Numbered from the stretch's first letter, positions 1 through 6,011 are shown. The stretch is DNA of 7,501 nucleotides from Collinsella sp. (GCA_019419625.1 DXZO01000017.1:68886-76386), one strand, 5' to 3'. Notes: generated from the letters alone by a model not told the origin. Made by a program: numbers and translations.

Positions 1-1
1 C

Positions 2-112
2 TTTCGCCGCGGCCTTGCAACGCCGGCGGGTGCAGGTGCCGTGGTGCTGGGACTTGCTCTCAACGCCGTCGCCCTGGTGGTCATCCGACGCATTATGCGG
101 GTGGAGCTATGA
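2..112 (+). CDS. TadB-like type II secretion F family protein, C-terminal end (partial)
   Basis: Only the last 36 codons are visible; the gene begins before the window. The frame ends at a TGA (110-112) that overlaps the ATG of the next gene as ATGA. The visible residues hold one hydrophobic segment (GAGAVVLGLALNAVALVVI) followed by a basic tail (RRIMRVEL), the usual end of a GspF/TadB-type inner-membrane platform protein. The assignment rests mainly on position: a TadC-like gene starts immediately after, and TadB and TadC are normally adjacent and form the membrane platform on which the TadA ATPase acts during Flp pilus assembly. From the residues alone it could be any membrane protein, so the family call is an inference. 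Confidence 0.6.
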   Translation, partial: FRRGLATPAGAGAVVLGLALNAVALVVIRRIMRVEL

Positions 113-750
113 GCGTCTTGGTCGGGGCCGCGGCGTGCCTGTGCGCGCTCAGTGTGTTTGTCGCGACAGGGCTCAATCGTGCGGACGCATGCAAGATCGC
201 CCAGGTCTGCAAATGCGAGGCGCTGCTGGTTGTCGCGGCTGCCCGCTCGGTGACCAATGCCCTGGTAACACGGTTGAAGGGCATGCTCGGCACGGGTGGT
301 ACGGCGCAGGTGTCGCTTGGCGAGGTGTCCGAGATGATCGACGTGGTGCGTCTGGGACTTTCGGCTGGCCTTTCGTTCGATGCGGCGCTTGAGGTTTTTT
401 GCGCCAATCGCCGATCGACGTTGGCGCTCCGCCTTGAGCGAGCCTGCATGGCGTGGCAGGTGGGCGTGGGGACGCGCGAGGACGAGCTCCTGGCGGCCGC
501 GCGCGACCTGGATGTGCGGGCGCTCGAAACCTTTGCCATCACGGCGGGGCAGGCGCTTGCCCTCGGTGCCCCGCTTGCCGAGACGCTGGCAGCCCAAAGT
601 CGCGAGATTCGCGCGGCCCATCGTGCTGCAGTCGAGCGCGAGATCGAGCGCGCGCCGGTCAAGCTGCTGATTCCCACCGGCACGCTCATCTTGCCGGCGT
701 TGCTTCTGTCCATATTGGGCCCGCTGCTGGGAGCAGGCGGGATGATGTAG
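109..750 (+). CDS. tadC: TadC-like pilus assembly platform protein (type II secretion F domain)
   Basis: This 213-residue protein is probably the second inner-membrane platform subunit of the Tad pilus machine. It has an N-terminal hydrophobic segment (about residues 3-20), a helical cytoplasmic T2SSF-type domain (about 73-180, with the EVSEMIDVVRLGLSAGLSF stretch typical of the family), and a C-terminal membrane segment (about 187-206) after a proline-containing KLLIPTGTLILP motif. Classical TadC proteins are nearer 300 residues, so this is a short version with one T2SSF repeat. The ATG at 109 overlaps the TGA of the upstream gene (ATGA) and has GGAG at 103-106, which suggests translational coupling. 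A strongly expressed pilin follows 10 bases later. The family call is fairly secure; the tadC name is by synteny. Confidence 0.8.
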   Translation: MSVLVGAAACLCALSVFVATGLNRADACKIAQVCKCEALLVVAAARSVTNALVTRLKGMLGTGGTAQVSLGEVSEMIDVVRLGLSAGLSFDAALEVFCANRRSTLALRLERACMAWQVGVGTREDELLAAARDLDVRALETFAITAGQALALGAPLAETLAAQSREIRAAHRAAVEREIERAPVKLLIPTGTLILPALLLSILGPLLGAGGMM

Positions 751-757
751 GGAGGAA
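750..757 (+). promoter_or_regulatory. Strong ribosome binding site of the major pilin
   Basis: GGGAGGAA lies with its GGAGG core ending five bases before the ATG at 761. It is among the best Shine-Dalgarno matches in the window, as expected for a pilin needed in large amounts compared with the assembly proteins of the same operon. It fixes the start at 761. Confidence 0.75.
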
Positions 758-760
758 TAC

Positions 761-994
761 ATGAATACGATGACTGACGTTGCTGGCAAGGTCTGGAGTT
801 GGGCGTTTTGCCAGTCAATTCACGCTCGCCAGCGTGCCGAGGAGCTGCTGCGGGAGGAGAGCGCGCAGGGCACCACCGAGTACGCCATCCTGGTCGGTGT
901 GCTCGTGGTGATCGCCATCATTGCCATCGTCGCATTTAAGGGCAAGGTCCAAGATCTATGGAGCGCTATCAGCGAGGGCATCAACAGCCTGTAG
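761..994 (+). CDS. flp: Flp-type pilin (major Tad pilus subunit)
   Basis: This 77-residue protein has the layout of a class IVb (Flp/Fap) prepilin: a leader of about 35 residues, a processing site, one hydrophobic helix and a short polar tail. The motif at 34-41 is S-A-Q-G-T-T-E-Y. Placing Glu at +5 and Tyr at +6, as in Flp pilins, puts cleavage after Ala35, so -1 is Ala where Gly is usual. Hydrophobic residues 42-59 would form the filament core and membrane anchor. The leader is long; a second Met lies at residue 4. The product would be cut by a prepilin peptidase (TadV type, not in the window) and polymerised by the TadA/B/C machine. A strong ribosome binding site precedes it, and the following gene overlaps its 3' end by 37 bases. 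Confidence 0.9.
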   Translation: MNTMTDVAGKVWSWAFCQSIHARQRAEELLREESAQGTTEYAILVGVLVVIAIIAIVAFKGKVQDLWSAISEGINSL

Positions 995-1521
995 AGGGCG
1001 CCCGTCCCGTCGGCGCGTTGCTGGTGCTCGCCTGTGCGGTCGTGGCGGTGGCAGTGGCGGTTTGGGGGCTTAACGCAGCACGGCAACAACGTTTAGGGGT
1101 TGCCGCGGATGCGGGCTCGGGTTCGGCTGCGGCGTCTCAAAAAGACGATGCGCGAGACGCGGACGATGCGAATGCCGTCGTCACGGCGCAAACGTTCTTG
1201 CAAGCACTCGACGAGCGAGCGGACGCTGCAACGGGTTCATCTGCAAACAATGCCGTCGCTGTTCGCCTCGCATGGTCCGAGTGCCGACCGATGACCGAAG
1301 CGGCGGCGGATATGCTGCGTTCCTATCGCGAGGCGCCCACGGCGCAACTTGCTCTGAGCGGCTATCTCGACATCAAGGGCAACGTGTGGGGCGCCATCGT
1401 GCGTGACGGACGCGGCTGGGTCGATATGGTGACGGTTGCCGCGGATGCTGGTGATACTTCGTGTCGCCTGCGCGTGGTCCGCCTGACCCCGCAGACAACG
1501 AACTCAAAGGAGGGGTCGTGA
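958..1521 (+). CDS. Small membrane-anchored Tad-locus protein of unknown function
   Basis: I do not recognise a family. The 187-residue product has a short polar N-terminus, one membrane segment (about 18-38), a low-complexity Ala/Asp/Ser linker (about 46-73) and a predicted extracytoplasmic domain (about 74-187) with two cysteines (C109, C169) that could form a disulfide. The topology resembles a bitopic pilus-assembly or minor accessory protein facing outward. The ATG at 958 lies inside the pilin gene in another frame, giving a 37-base overlap; a purine-rich GGCAAGG precedes it. Later non-ATG starts (TTG at 1018, for example) would cut into the membrane segment, so 958 is preferred. It sits between two pilin genes, which suggests a role in pilus assembly or surface display, but this is inference. 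Confidence 0.75.
   Translation: MERYQRGHQQPVEGARPVGALLVLACAVVAVAVAVWGLNAARQQRLGVAADAGSGSAAASQKDDARDADDANAVVTAQTFLQALDERADAATGSSANNAVAVRLAWSECRPMTEAAADMLRSYREAPTAQLALSGYLDIKGNVWGAIVRDGRGWVDMVTVAADAGDTSCRLRVVRLTPQTTNSKEGS
1506..1513 (+). promoter_or_regulatory. Strong ribosome binding site of the second pilin
   Basis: AAAGGAGG lies nine bases before the ATG at 1523 and inside the end of the upstream gene. It is close to the full anti-Shine-Dalgarno complement and supports real and probably high expression of the short pilin-like gene that follows. Confidence 0.75.
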
Positions 1522-1522
1522 A

Positions 1523-1741
1523 ATGCATGATGTCCTGCGCGAGGAATCTGCCCAGGCAACGGTCGAATACGCCATCGTCACGGTGGCGCTGCTTTCCATC
1601 GTGCTGGCGATCGCGGGGCTTTGGCGTGCCGGTGCCGATGGGCGCTTGGCGGCGCTGGTCGAGCGGGCGGCGTCTCACGGCGTCACTTCGACATCGGTTG
1701 TCGACGCTGCTGCGGGTTCTAAGGACATCGTGCTGTATTGA
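1523..1741 (+). CDS. Second Flp-like pilin or minor pilin
   Basis: This 72-residue protein has a short 10-residue leader (MHDVLREESA), then Q-A-T-V-E-Y, then a hydrophobic helix (about 17-33) and a small polar domain to residue 72. Glu15 at +5 and Tyr16 at +6 match Flp/TadE-type prepilins, with Ala10 at -1. The leader and cleavage region closely resemble those of the pilin at 761 (EESAQ in both), so the two are probably paralogues or at least substrates of the same prepilin peptidase. The tail after the helix is longer than in the first pilin, which would suit a minor or tip subunit. The gene starts one base after the upstream stop behind AAAGGAGG, and its TGA overlaps an ATG at 1741. The exact role is inferred. 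Confidence 0.85.
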   Translation: MHDVLREESAQATVEYAIVTVALLSIVLAIAGLWRAGADGRLAALVERAASHGVTSTSVVDAAAGSKDIVLY

Positions 1742-2216
1742 TGTCGCGCGCGAGGACCGGGCGCAGTCTACGGTCGAGGCGGCATTCCTGCTGCCGACGT
1801 TTCTGACGCTCGTCCTGTTGGCGCTGCAGCCGGTGTGCCTGCTCTACACACGCGCGGTCATGGAGTCTGCCGCCGCCGAGACCGCGCGGCTCATGACCAC
1901 GACGACGGTGGGGGATGACGAGGATATTAAGGAGTTCGCCCGCCGCCGTCTTGCCGCGGTTCCCGACGTTTCGATTTTTCATGCCGGCGGGCTCCTGTCG
2001 TGGGATATCGAGCTTGGTCGGGCTGGCACGGGCGGCGTCTCGTCCGTTTCCGTTACCGGTGAGGTTAAACCGCTGCCCGTGATCGGTGTGTTTGCGCAGG
2101 CTATGGGTAGTGCAGGCCAAAACGGCTATGTCGAGCTTAGGGTCGACGTCTCGTATCGATCACGTCCCGAGTGGCTGGAGGGAGACTATGATTCATGGAT
2201 TGCTGCATGGGATTAA
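1698..2216 (+). CDS. TadE-like pseudopilin with an uncertain start
   Basis: The frame encodes R-E-D-R-A-Q-S-T-V-E-A-A-F, then a hydrophobic helix and an extracytoplasmic domain of about 130 residues. This is the TadE/TadF minor pseudopilin pattern, with Ala at -1, Gln at +1 and Glu at +5. The body is intact to a TAA at 2214-2216. No good ATG or GTG lies just before the motif in this frame. The coordinates use an in-frame TTG at 1698, which overlaps the previous gene; an ATT at 1737 follows AAGGA (1721-1725). The ATG that overlaps the upstream stop (1741) is out of frame. It would be in frame, giving MSREDRAQ, if the (CG)4 tract at 1745-1752 were one repeat shorter. So the start may be non-canonical, the gene may be slipped off in this copy, or the base call may be wrong. 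The family call is much surer than the start. Confidence 0.75.
   Translation: MSTLLRVLRTSCCIDVAREDRAQSTVEAAFLLPTFLTLVLLALQPVCLLYTRAVMESAAAETARLMTTTTVGDDEDIKEFARRRLAAVPDVSIFHAGGLLSWDIELGRAGTGGVSSVSVTGEVKPLPVIGVFAQAMGSAGQNGYVELRVDVSYRSRPEWLEGDYDSWIAAWD
1745..1752 (+). repeat. (CG)4 dinucleotide tract at the TadE start
   Basis: Four CG units follow ATGT at 1741. Reading from the ATG at 1741 leaves the TadE frame; removing one CG unit restores it exactly. The tract is short, so frequent slippage is not certain, but its position between the natural coupled start codon and the coding frame makes it notable. Confidence 0.6.
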
Positions 2217-4353
2217 GCGCTGCCTGTTGAGGGCGACGAGGGGGCTTGCGGGCCGTTGCCGACCGCGTGCTCGCTGCAAGCGAGGCGGCTTTATGGGTCG
2301 AGCCGGGATCGACCTGTTTATCGAAGACGGTGCCTATACCACACTCTCCTCTGCGGTGGTCATCTTGGTGGTGCTCGCGCTACTGTTTTCGTCGACGGCG
2401 GCGATATGGAGCATGTCGCGCGCGGGGGATACCCAGGTGGCTGCCGATAGCGGCGCGCAGGCAGGCGCCAATGTGGTGTCGTCCTATCACACGGCTGCCA
2501 CGGTGGTTGATGCGAGCATCTTGAGTCTGGGGCTGGCGGGGTTTGCCACGATCGGGACGGGCCTGGTCGCCATCCTCATCCCGGGTGCTGAACCAGTTGC
2601 CGGCAATATGGTCGACACCGGGATTGAGATCATTAAAACGCGCAATAAGTTTGCCAAGAGTGCATCTGAGGGCCTGCAGAAAATCGAGACGGCTCTACCG
2701 TATCTGGTTGCCGCGCGAGCTACGCAGGCCGTGTCGGCGCAGGATACCGAGGGCGTGACCTATACCGGTACGGCGCTTGCCGTGCCCAGGACGTCCGAGT
2801 CTGATTTTGCTGCGCTCGAGGGGTCCGAGATCTCGACCGATGTCGTCGAGAGCGCCTCAAAAGACCTTGACTATGCTGCCAAGGAACTGCAGAAAGCGTC
2901 CGAGAAAACGTCAAAGGCCAAGGAACGCGCCTGGCTTGCCGACTGCGGTGGATCGGACGAGAACGCGATTGGCAGCTGTTCATGTATGTGGGAACGCGCG
3001 GGGAGCTTGGCAAAGCTCTCAGGTGAGCAGAACCCGCATTATGCCTCGAGCGTTACGTGGGAGCCACAGGTGGCGCTCGATCGCGCGAAGGCCTACTATC
3101 ACCAGCGTCTGGCAGACGAAAAACCACAGGGTTCAAGCGTCGAGACGAAGGCGGAGTCGGCGGCGCGCAAGGCGTTTTACACCTATGCGAGTACAGAGGT
3201 CAATCGTGCATATGTAACCGAGGGCGGAGATGAAGTCGCTTCCTATATCCCGCTGTTGCCGCGCAACACTGACGAGGTGCGAGCGACGGAACTCTATACC
3301 GACGCGGCGTGGCCAACCAGTACCAACGATGGCAAAACGTATCTGCATTATGGAACGAGCTGCCCCAACTATAAGAAAGGGACGCCAGGCGGTCTAGCCT
3401 CGGTCGCTGCTTATGACGGGCAGGACAGATGCAACAGATGCCATTTTGGCGTTTCGTCACTCGGCGCCGTTGCGGCCCCTTCGACTTCTATCGAAAACGG
3501 CTTCGAGTACCACTTTGATCGATTCAAAGACGCTCTGGAAGACTACGTCGAATGCCGCAACAAAGAGCTCGAGCTCATGCGTCAGACCGAGGACGAGGCT
3601 GACCGTGCGGGCAATGCGTTTGATCAGGCCATTAAAGCGCTTTCGGGCGAGCGTCCGCGTATCGCCCCGCCCGGTCGCAACGGCGTGGTTGCCCTTGCGG
3701 TTTCGGGTGCCATCTCGAGCCCCGATGAGCTCAACTCTTCGTTTAGCACGACAGTCAGGCTTGGCGATCGCGGCGCGATCTCTGCTGCGGTGTTGGCGCC
3801 CGATGACGCGACGGCGCAGAACAACGTTCTCTCGCGGTTTTTCTCGACGCTGGAGGAGCGTTCGGGTGGCGTTGCCGGTGTACTCGATGGCGTCATGGAT
3901 GTCTGGGGACGGCTGCTTGTGGGATACGGAGACATCCAGGGCTCGGCCGACGAGCTTATGGATGAGATGATCGATGACCTGGGAGGGAACAGTGGCGCGC
4001 TGGGCTCCATTGCGTCGTGGCTCGGCGATACCGTTTCGGCGTCCGTGGCGGCGCTGGGCTTGGAGCCGTGCGACTTGCGCCTACGAAAGCCGGTGCTGAC
4101 CGACACCGCCAATGTCATCAAGAGCCCGGGGTCTGACATCACAGGTCTTTCTAAAGTGCAGGACAAGCTACGAAGTATTCCGCTGGGCGTGACCGACCCC
4201 AAGGCGCTTTGCGAGGCGCTGGAATATCAAGTCGAGCGCACTATCAGCGGTGCGGTGTTCACGCTAGCGGAGATTCCGCTGCCCGGCGGCGGTTCCATCC
4301 CACTTACCGTCGATGTTGCCACGCTGGCGGGTGCCCTGGGCGGTGGGTCGTAA
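2188..4353 (+). CDS. TadG-like large membrane-anchored protein, cysteine-rich
   Basis: This 721-residue protein has a basic N-terminus, one membrane segment (about 53-73), then R-A-G-D-T-Q-V-A-A-D-S-G-A-Q-A-G-A-N (78-95), which resembles the LQ-AADAAAL-AG signature after the helix of TadG-type N-terminal domains. A second hydrophobic stretch lies near 108-132, a charged, probably coiled-coil segment near 222-250, and nine cysteines follow (253, 264, 266, 392, 415, 418, 456, 628, 675). Residues 415-419 read C-N-R-C-H, a CXXCH pattern. Gly48 before the helix has no Glu at +5, so prepilin-type cleavage is doubtful. The ATG at 2188 is chosen because GGAGGGAG stands at 2177-2184; it overlaps the TadE gene by 29 bases. 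ATG 2293 (residue 36) is an alternative. Family role: a surface or envelope-linked Tad component. The large C-terminal part is not recognised. Confidence 0.75.
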   Translation: MIHGLLHGIKRCLLRATRGLAGRCRPRARCKRGGFMGRAGIDLFIEDGAYTTLSSAVVILVVLALLFSSTAAIWSMSRAGDTQVAADSGAQAGANVVSSYHTAATVVDASILSLGLAGFATIGTGLVAILIPGAEPVAGNMVDTGIEIIKTRNKFAKSASEGLQKIETALPYLVAARATQAVSAQDTEGVTYTGTALAVPRTSESDFAALEGSEISTDVVESASKDLDYAAKELQKASEKTSKAKERAWLADCGGSDENAIGSCSCMWERAGSLAKLSGEQNPHYASSVTWEPQVALDRAKAYYHQRLADEKPQGSSVETKAESAARKAFYTYASTEVNRAYVTEGGDEVASYIPLLPRNTDEVRATELYTDAAWPTSTNDGKTYLHYGTSCPNYKKGTPGGLASVAAYDGQDRCNRCHFGVSSLGAVAAPSTSIENGFEYHFDRFKDALEDYVECRNKELELMRQTEDEADRAGNAFDQAIKALSGERPRIAPPGRNGVVALAVSGAISSPDELNSSFSTTVRLGDRGAISAAVLAPDDATAQNNVLSRFFSTLEERSGGVAGVLDGVMDVWGRLLVGYGDIQGSADELMDEMIDDLGGNSGALGSIASWLGDTVSASVAALGLEPCDLRLRKPVLTDTANVIKSPGSDITGLSKVQDKLRSIPLGVTDPKALCEALEYQVERTISGAVFTLAEIPLPGGGSIPLTVDVATLAGALGGGS

Positions 4354-4829
4354 TGAGCATCCGCAAGCGCCTGCGCGAGGAGCGCGCCCAGGCGACGGTC
4401 GAGATGGCCGTGGTCACGCCCGTCCTGCTGGTTCTGGCACTCATCGTGTACAACGTCATGATCTTTGCCGGTGCGGTTGCACGCTTCGACCGCGTGGTGC
4501 CCGATATCGTGCTAGCACACGCCGTGGCTCCGAGCGGGGAGGGCGACGACAGCTCCATCGATGCCTCCGCGACCGTTCAGGCTCAGATTCAACATGCCAT
4601 GGAAGGCTATGGCTTGCAGATCGAGGTCTCAAGCAAACAGGGTGCGACGACATCGGATGGCGGTCTGCTTTCACTTTCCGGCACGTTTAGGACCTATACC
4701 TGCATCATGCGCTATGAGCCTTGGCCGAGCTCGCTCAGCATCGCCGGCGTTTCGCTGGGGGCGCCGGCAACGTTGTCGCACGAGCGCGCAGTGACGGTCG
4801 ATCCGTGGCGTCCGGGGGTGGTTATGTGA
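4353..4829 (+). CDS. TadE-like pseudopilin
   Basis: This 158-residue protein has a 12-residue basic leader (MSIRKRLREERA), the motif Q-A-T-V-E-M (13-18), a hydrophobic helix (about 19-41) with a proline at 23 as in TadE (VTP), and a C-terminal domain of about 115 residues predicted outside the membrane. Ala12 is at -1 and Glu17 at +5. TadE-type pseudopilins are cleaved by the prepilin peptidase and help build or anchor the Flp pilus. The ATG overlaps the TAA of the TadG-like gene (TAATG), and only a weak GGTGGG precedes it, so coupled translation is likely. The stop overlaps a GTG start of the next gene. It is the second TadE-like gene in this operon. Confidence 0.85.
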   Translation: MSIRKRLREERAQATVEMAVVTPVLLVLALIVYNVMIFAGAVARFDRVVPDIVLAHAVAPSGEGDDSSIDASATVQAQIQHAMEGYGLQIEVSSKQGATTSDGGLLSLSGTFRTYTCIMRYEPWPSSLSIAGVSLGAPATLSHERAVTVDPWRPGVVM

Positions 4830-5185
4830 CCGCGGTCTCATCCTACATTGCCTACGCGCGGGCGCTCAACAGGCTGGGTTGGACGCCTGCCGAGTTTGTG
4901 GTGGCGGAGTCGTTTGCCGTGCGTCTGCGCGGCATGCTGGGACGGTCTCCGATTGCTGCCAACGGGTTGCCGCTCGTCATGGCGTTTCCACGCTGCTCTT
5001 CGGTTCACACCTGCTTTATGGTCCATCCCATCGACATTGCCTTTATCGATCGAAACGGCAACGTCCTCGCGCACTACGAAAACGTCCGTCCTTGGCGCAT
5101 GTGTTCCTGTCCCGGTGCCTGGGCGGTGCTGGAACGCCCTTCAATCCTCGCTACACCTCCCGCCCTCCAACAAGTGCCGGCGTAA
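4826..5185 (+). CDS. DUF192 family protein
   Basis: This protein of about 119 residues matches the DUF192 pattern: A-E-S-F-A-V-R-L-R-G-M-L-G-R near the front, then C-S-S-V-H-T-C-F-M-V-H-P-I-D-I-A-F-I-D, then D-R-N-G and a late P-G-A-W-A-V-L-E. The biochemical role of the family is unknown; small DUF192 proteins often sit in or beside Tad loci of Gram-positive bacteria. No signal peptide is obvious here. A GTG at 4826 that overlaps the TadE stop (GTGA) and follows GGGGGTGG is the best start; the open frame itself extends further up inside tadE. After the conserved LER the last residues look unlike the family, which normally ends with a glycine-rich GD stretch, so the C-terminus may be altered. 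It is the last gene of the Tad operon that I can assign. Confidence 0.8.
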   Translation: MTAVSSYIAYARALNRLGWTPAEFVVAESFAVRLRGMLGRSPIAANGLPLVMAFPRCSSVHTCFMVHPIDIAFIDRNGNVLAHYENVRPWRMCSCPGAWAVLERPSILATPPALQQVPA

Positions 5186-5203
5186 GAATTGGCGACAGCG
5201 GAC

Positions 5204-5218
5204 TTTCGTCATACGAAA
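5204..5218. promoter_or_regulatory. Perfect inverted repeat, likely operator of the ribbon-helix-helix gene
   Basis: TTTCGT and ACGAAA form perfect six-base arms around CAT. The repeat lies 25 bases before the ATG at 5244 and overlaps a possible -10 region (TACGAA at 5212, 17 bases after TTGGCG at 5189). Ribbon-helix-helix antitoxin-like proteins commonly bind short inverted repeats in their own promoters, so autorepression is a reasonable inference. The promoter itself is weak and uncertain. Confidence 0.5.
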
Positions 5219-5243
5219 TTGGGTAAGATGGAGGAGAAGGTGC

Positions 5244-5582
5244 ATGGATGTTGAGATCCATCCGAACGCCAAAAAACACTTGACGGAAGGGCCGATGATG
5301 AGCAAGGCGTATACGGCTGCCAATGGTCAGGTTATAACGGATGAAATGATTGACACGTGGTGCGAGTCGTACGAGCATGGCGAGTTTCCGGACGGCGAGC
5401 ATACCGTTGGGGGGATCGTGCACGGGCGGCCTCCACTCTCAAGCGAAGGGACGGCAACGCTATCGGTCAAGATTCCCCTAGGGATGAAGGAGGCGATTCG
5501 TCGACGGGCGTCGGCTGAAGGAATGACGCCAAGTGAGTTTGCCCGTGCAGCCCTGAGCGAAAAACTTCTTGCGGCGGGTTGA
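5244..5582 (+). CDS. Ribbon-helix-helix (CopG/antitoxin-like) DNA-binding protein
   Basis: The 112-residue product ends in a clear ribbon-helix-helix unit: a beta strand (about 70-78, TATLSVKIP), helix A (79-92, MKEAIRRRASAEG) and helix B (95-110, TPSEFARAALSEKLL). Upstream, DEMIDTWCESYEHGEFP and a later G-R-P-P-L-S fit the N-terminal half of antitoxins of the type that carry W..xYExGxFP and GRP motifs. Such proteins dimerise through the strand and bind operator DNA; the N-terminal part usually covers a toxin. No toxin gene is visible on either side, so it appears solitary. GGAGGAGAAGG (5231-5240) supports the ATG at 5244, but ATG 5298 has GGAAGGG six bases upstream and would give a start (MSKAYT) closer to family length. 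A perfect palindrome lies just upstream. The function in the cell is not known. Confidence 0.75.
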   Translation: MDVEIHPNAKKHLTEGPMMSKAYTAANGQVITDEMIDTWCESYEHGEFPDGEHTVGGIVHGRPPLSSEGTATLSVKIPLGMKEAIRRRASAEGMTPSEFARAALSEKLLAAG

Positions 5583-5657
5583 TGTCTCCAACGTGCTGTT
5601 CTATAGGGTCGGACTTGTGGCTGACGCCGTGCTCAAAAACTTTTTTCAAATTCTCGG

Positions 5658-5685
5658 TTGACCGGAGCGTGTCCTTGGTTATACT
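5658..5685 (+). promoter_or_regulatory. Promoter of the tRNA-Phe gene
   Basis: A TTGACC -35 box (5658-5663) and a TATACT -10 box (5680-5685) are 16 bases apart, which is near the vegetative sigma consensus. Transcription would begin near 5692, about 26 bases before the mature tRNA. It is the best-matching promoter in the window. Confidence 0.75.
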
Positions 5686-5691
5686 AATCAA

Positions 5692-5706
5692 GCCTTGAAA
5701 CAAGGC
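5692..5706 (+). repeat. Hairpin in the pre-tRNA 5' leader
   Basis: GCCTTG and CAAGGC pair perfectly around an AAA loop, at the expected transcription start and 11 bases before the mature 5' end. It may help protect or present the leader for RNase P, or simply be a start-site feature. The role is inferred. Confidence 0.45.
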
Positions 5707-5717
5707 ACACCTCAAAT

Positions 5718-5790
<73 letters not shown>

Positions 5791-5803
5791 CCTTGAATTG
5801 ACT

Positions 5804-5833
5804 AGGACCTCTGCAAAGGGGTCCTTTTCTTTT
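5804..5833 (+). terminator. Rho-independent terminator after tRNA-Phe
   Basis: AGGACCTC (5804-5811) pairs with GGGGTCCT (5818-5825), with one G-T pair, around the loop TGCAAA, and a T-rich run TTTTCTTTT follows. It lies 13 bases after the tRNA and ends that transcription unit, separating it from the downstream genes. Confidence 0.85.
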
Positions 5834-5977
5834 ATGTGGACCCGCGGAAATGCATCCCGTTATTGAACGAGAAAACGGCATGCGCTTTCCGGTGCTTACT
5901 TCCGACGTGCGTGCACATCTCGGCGCACCAGCTCGTGCCCGCCCGCCCAGACATTCCTCCCGCTTTTGCGCCACTTT

Positions 5978-5998
5978 ACAGACCGTTCGGTCGTCTGT
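5978..5998. promoter_or_regulatory. Nested inverted repeat, possible operator
   Basis: GACCG-TT-CGGTC (5981-5992) is a perfect inverted repeat. It is nested in ACAGAC (5978-5983) and GTCTGT (5993-5998), which form longer arms around a nine-base spacer. It ends 13 bases before the candidate -10 box TATACT, where the -35 region should be. That position and the dyad size suit binding of a dimeric repressor such as a TetR-type protein. No regulator gene is visible nearby, so the ligand and protein are unknown. Confidence 0.4.
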
Positions 5999-6011
5999 CC
6001 GCACACGCGGG

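Noticed and set aside
93..818. 241-codon open frame on the minus strand
   Set aside because: It lies opposite the TadC-like gene and pilin start, has a composition typical of high-GC shadows, and no recognisable motif or ribosome binding site.
1461..1697. Upstream extension of the TadE frame inside the small membrane-protein and pilin genes
   Set aside because: The residues are Arg/Ser/Trp-rich shadow sequence; the two genes it would overlap both have strong ribosome binding sites, and a prepilin-type leader should be short.
5607..5646. Possible terminator after the ribbon-helix-helix gene (GTCGG/CTGAC stem, later T run)
   Set aside because: The stem is only five pairs with one G-T, and the T run begins about 17 bases after it, so it does not form a proper intrinsic terminator.
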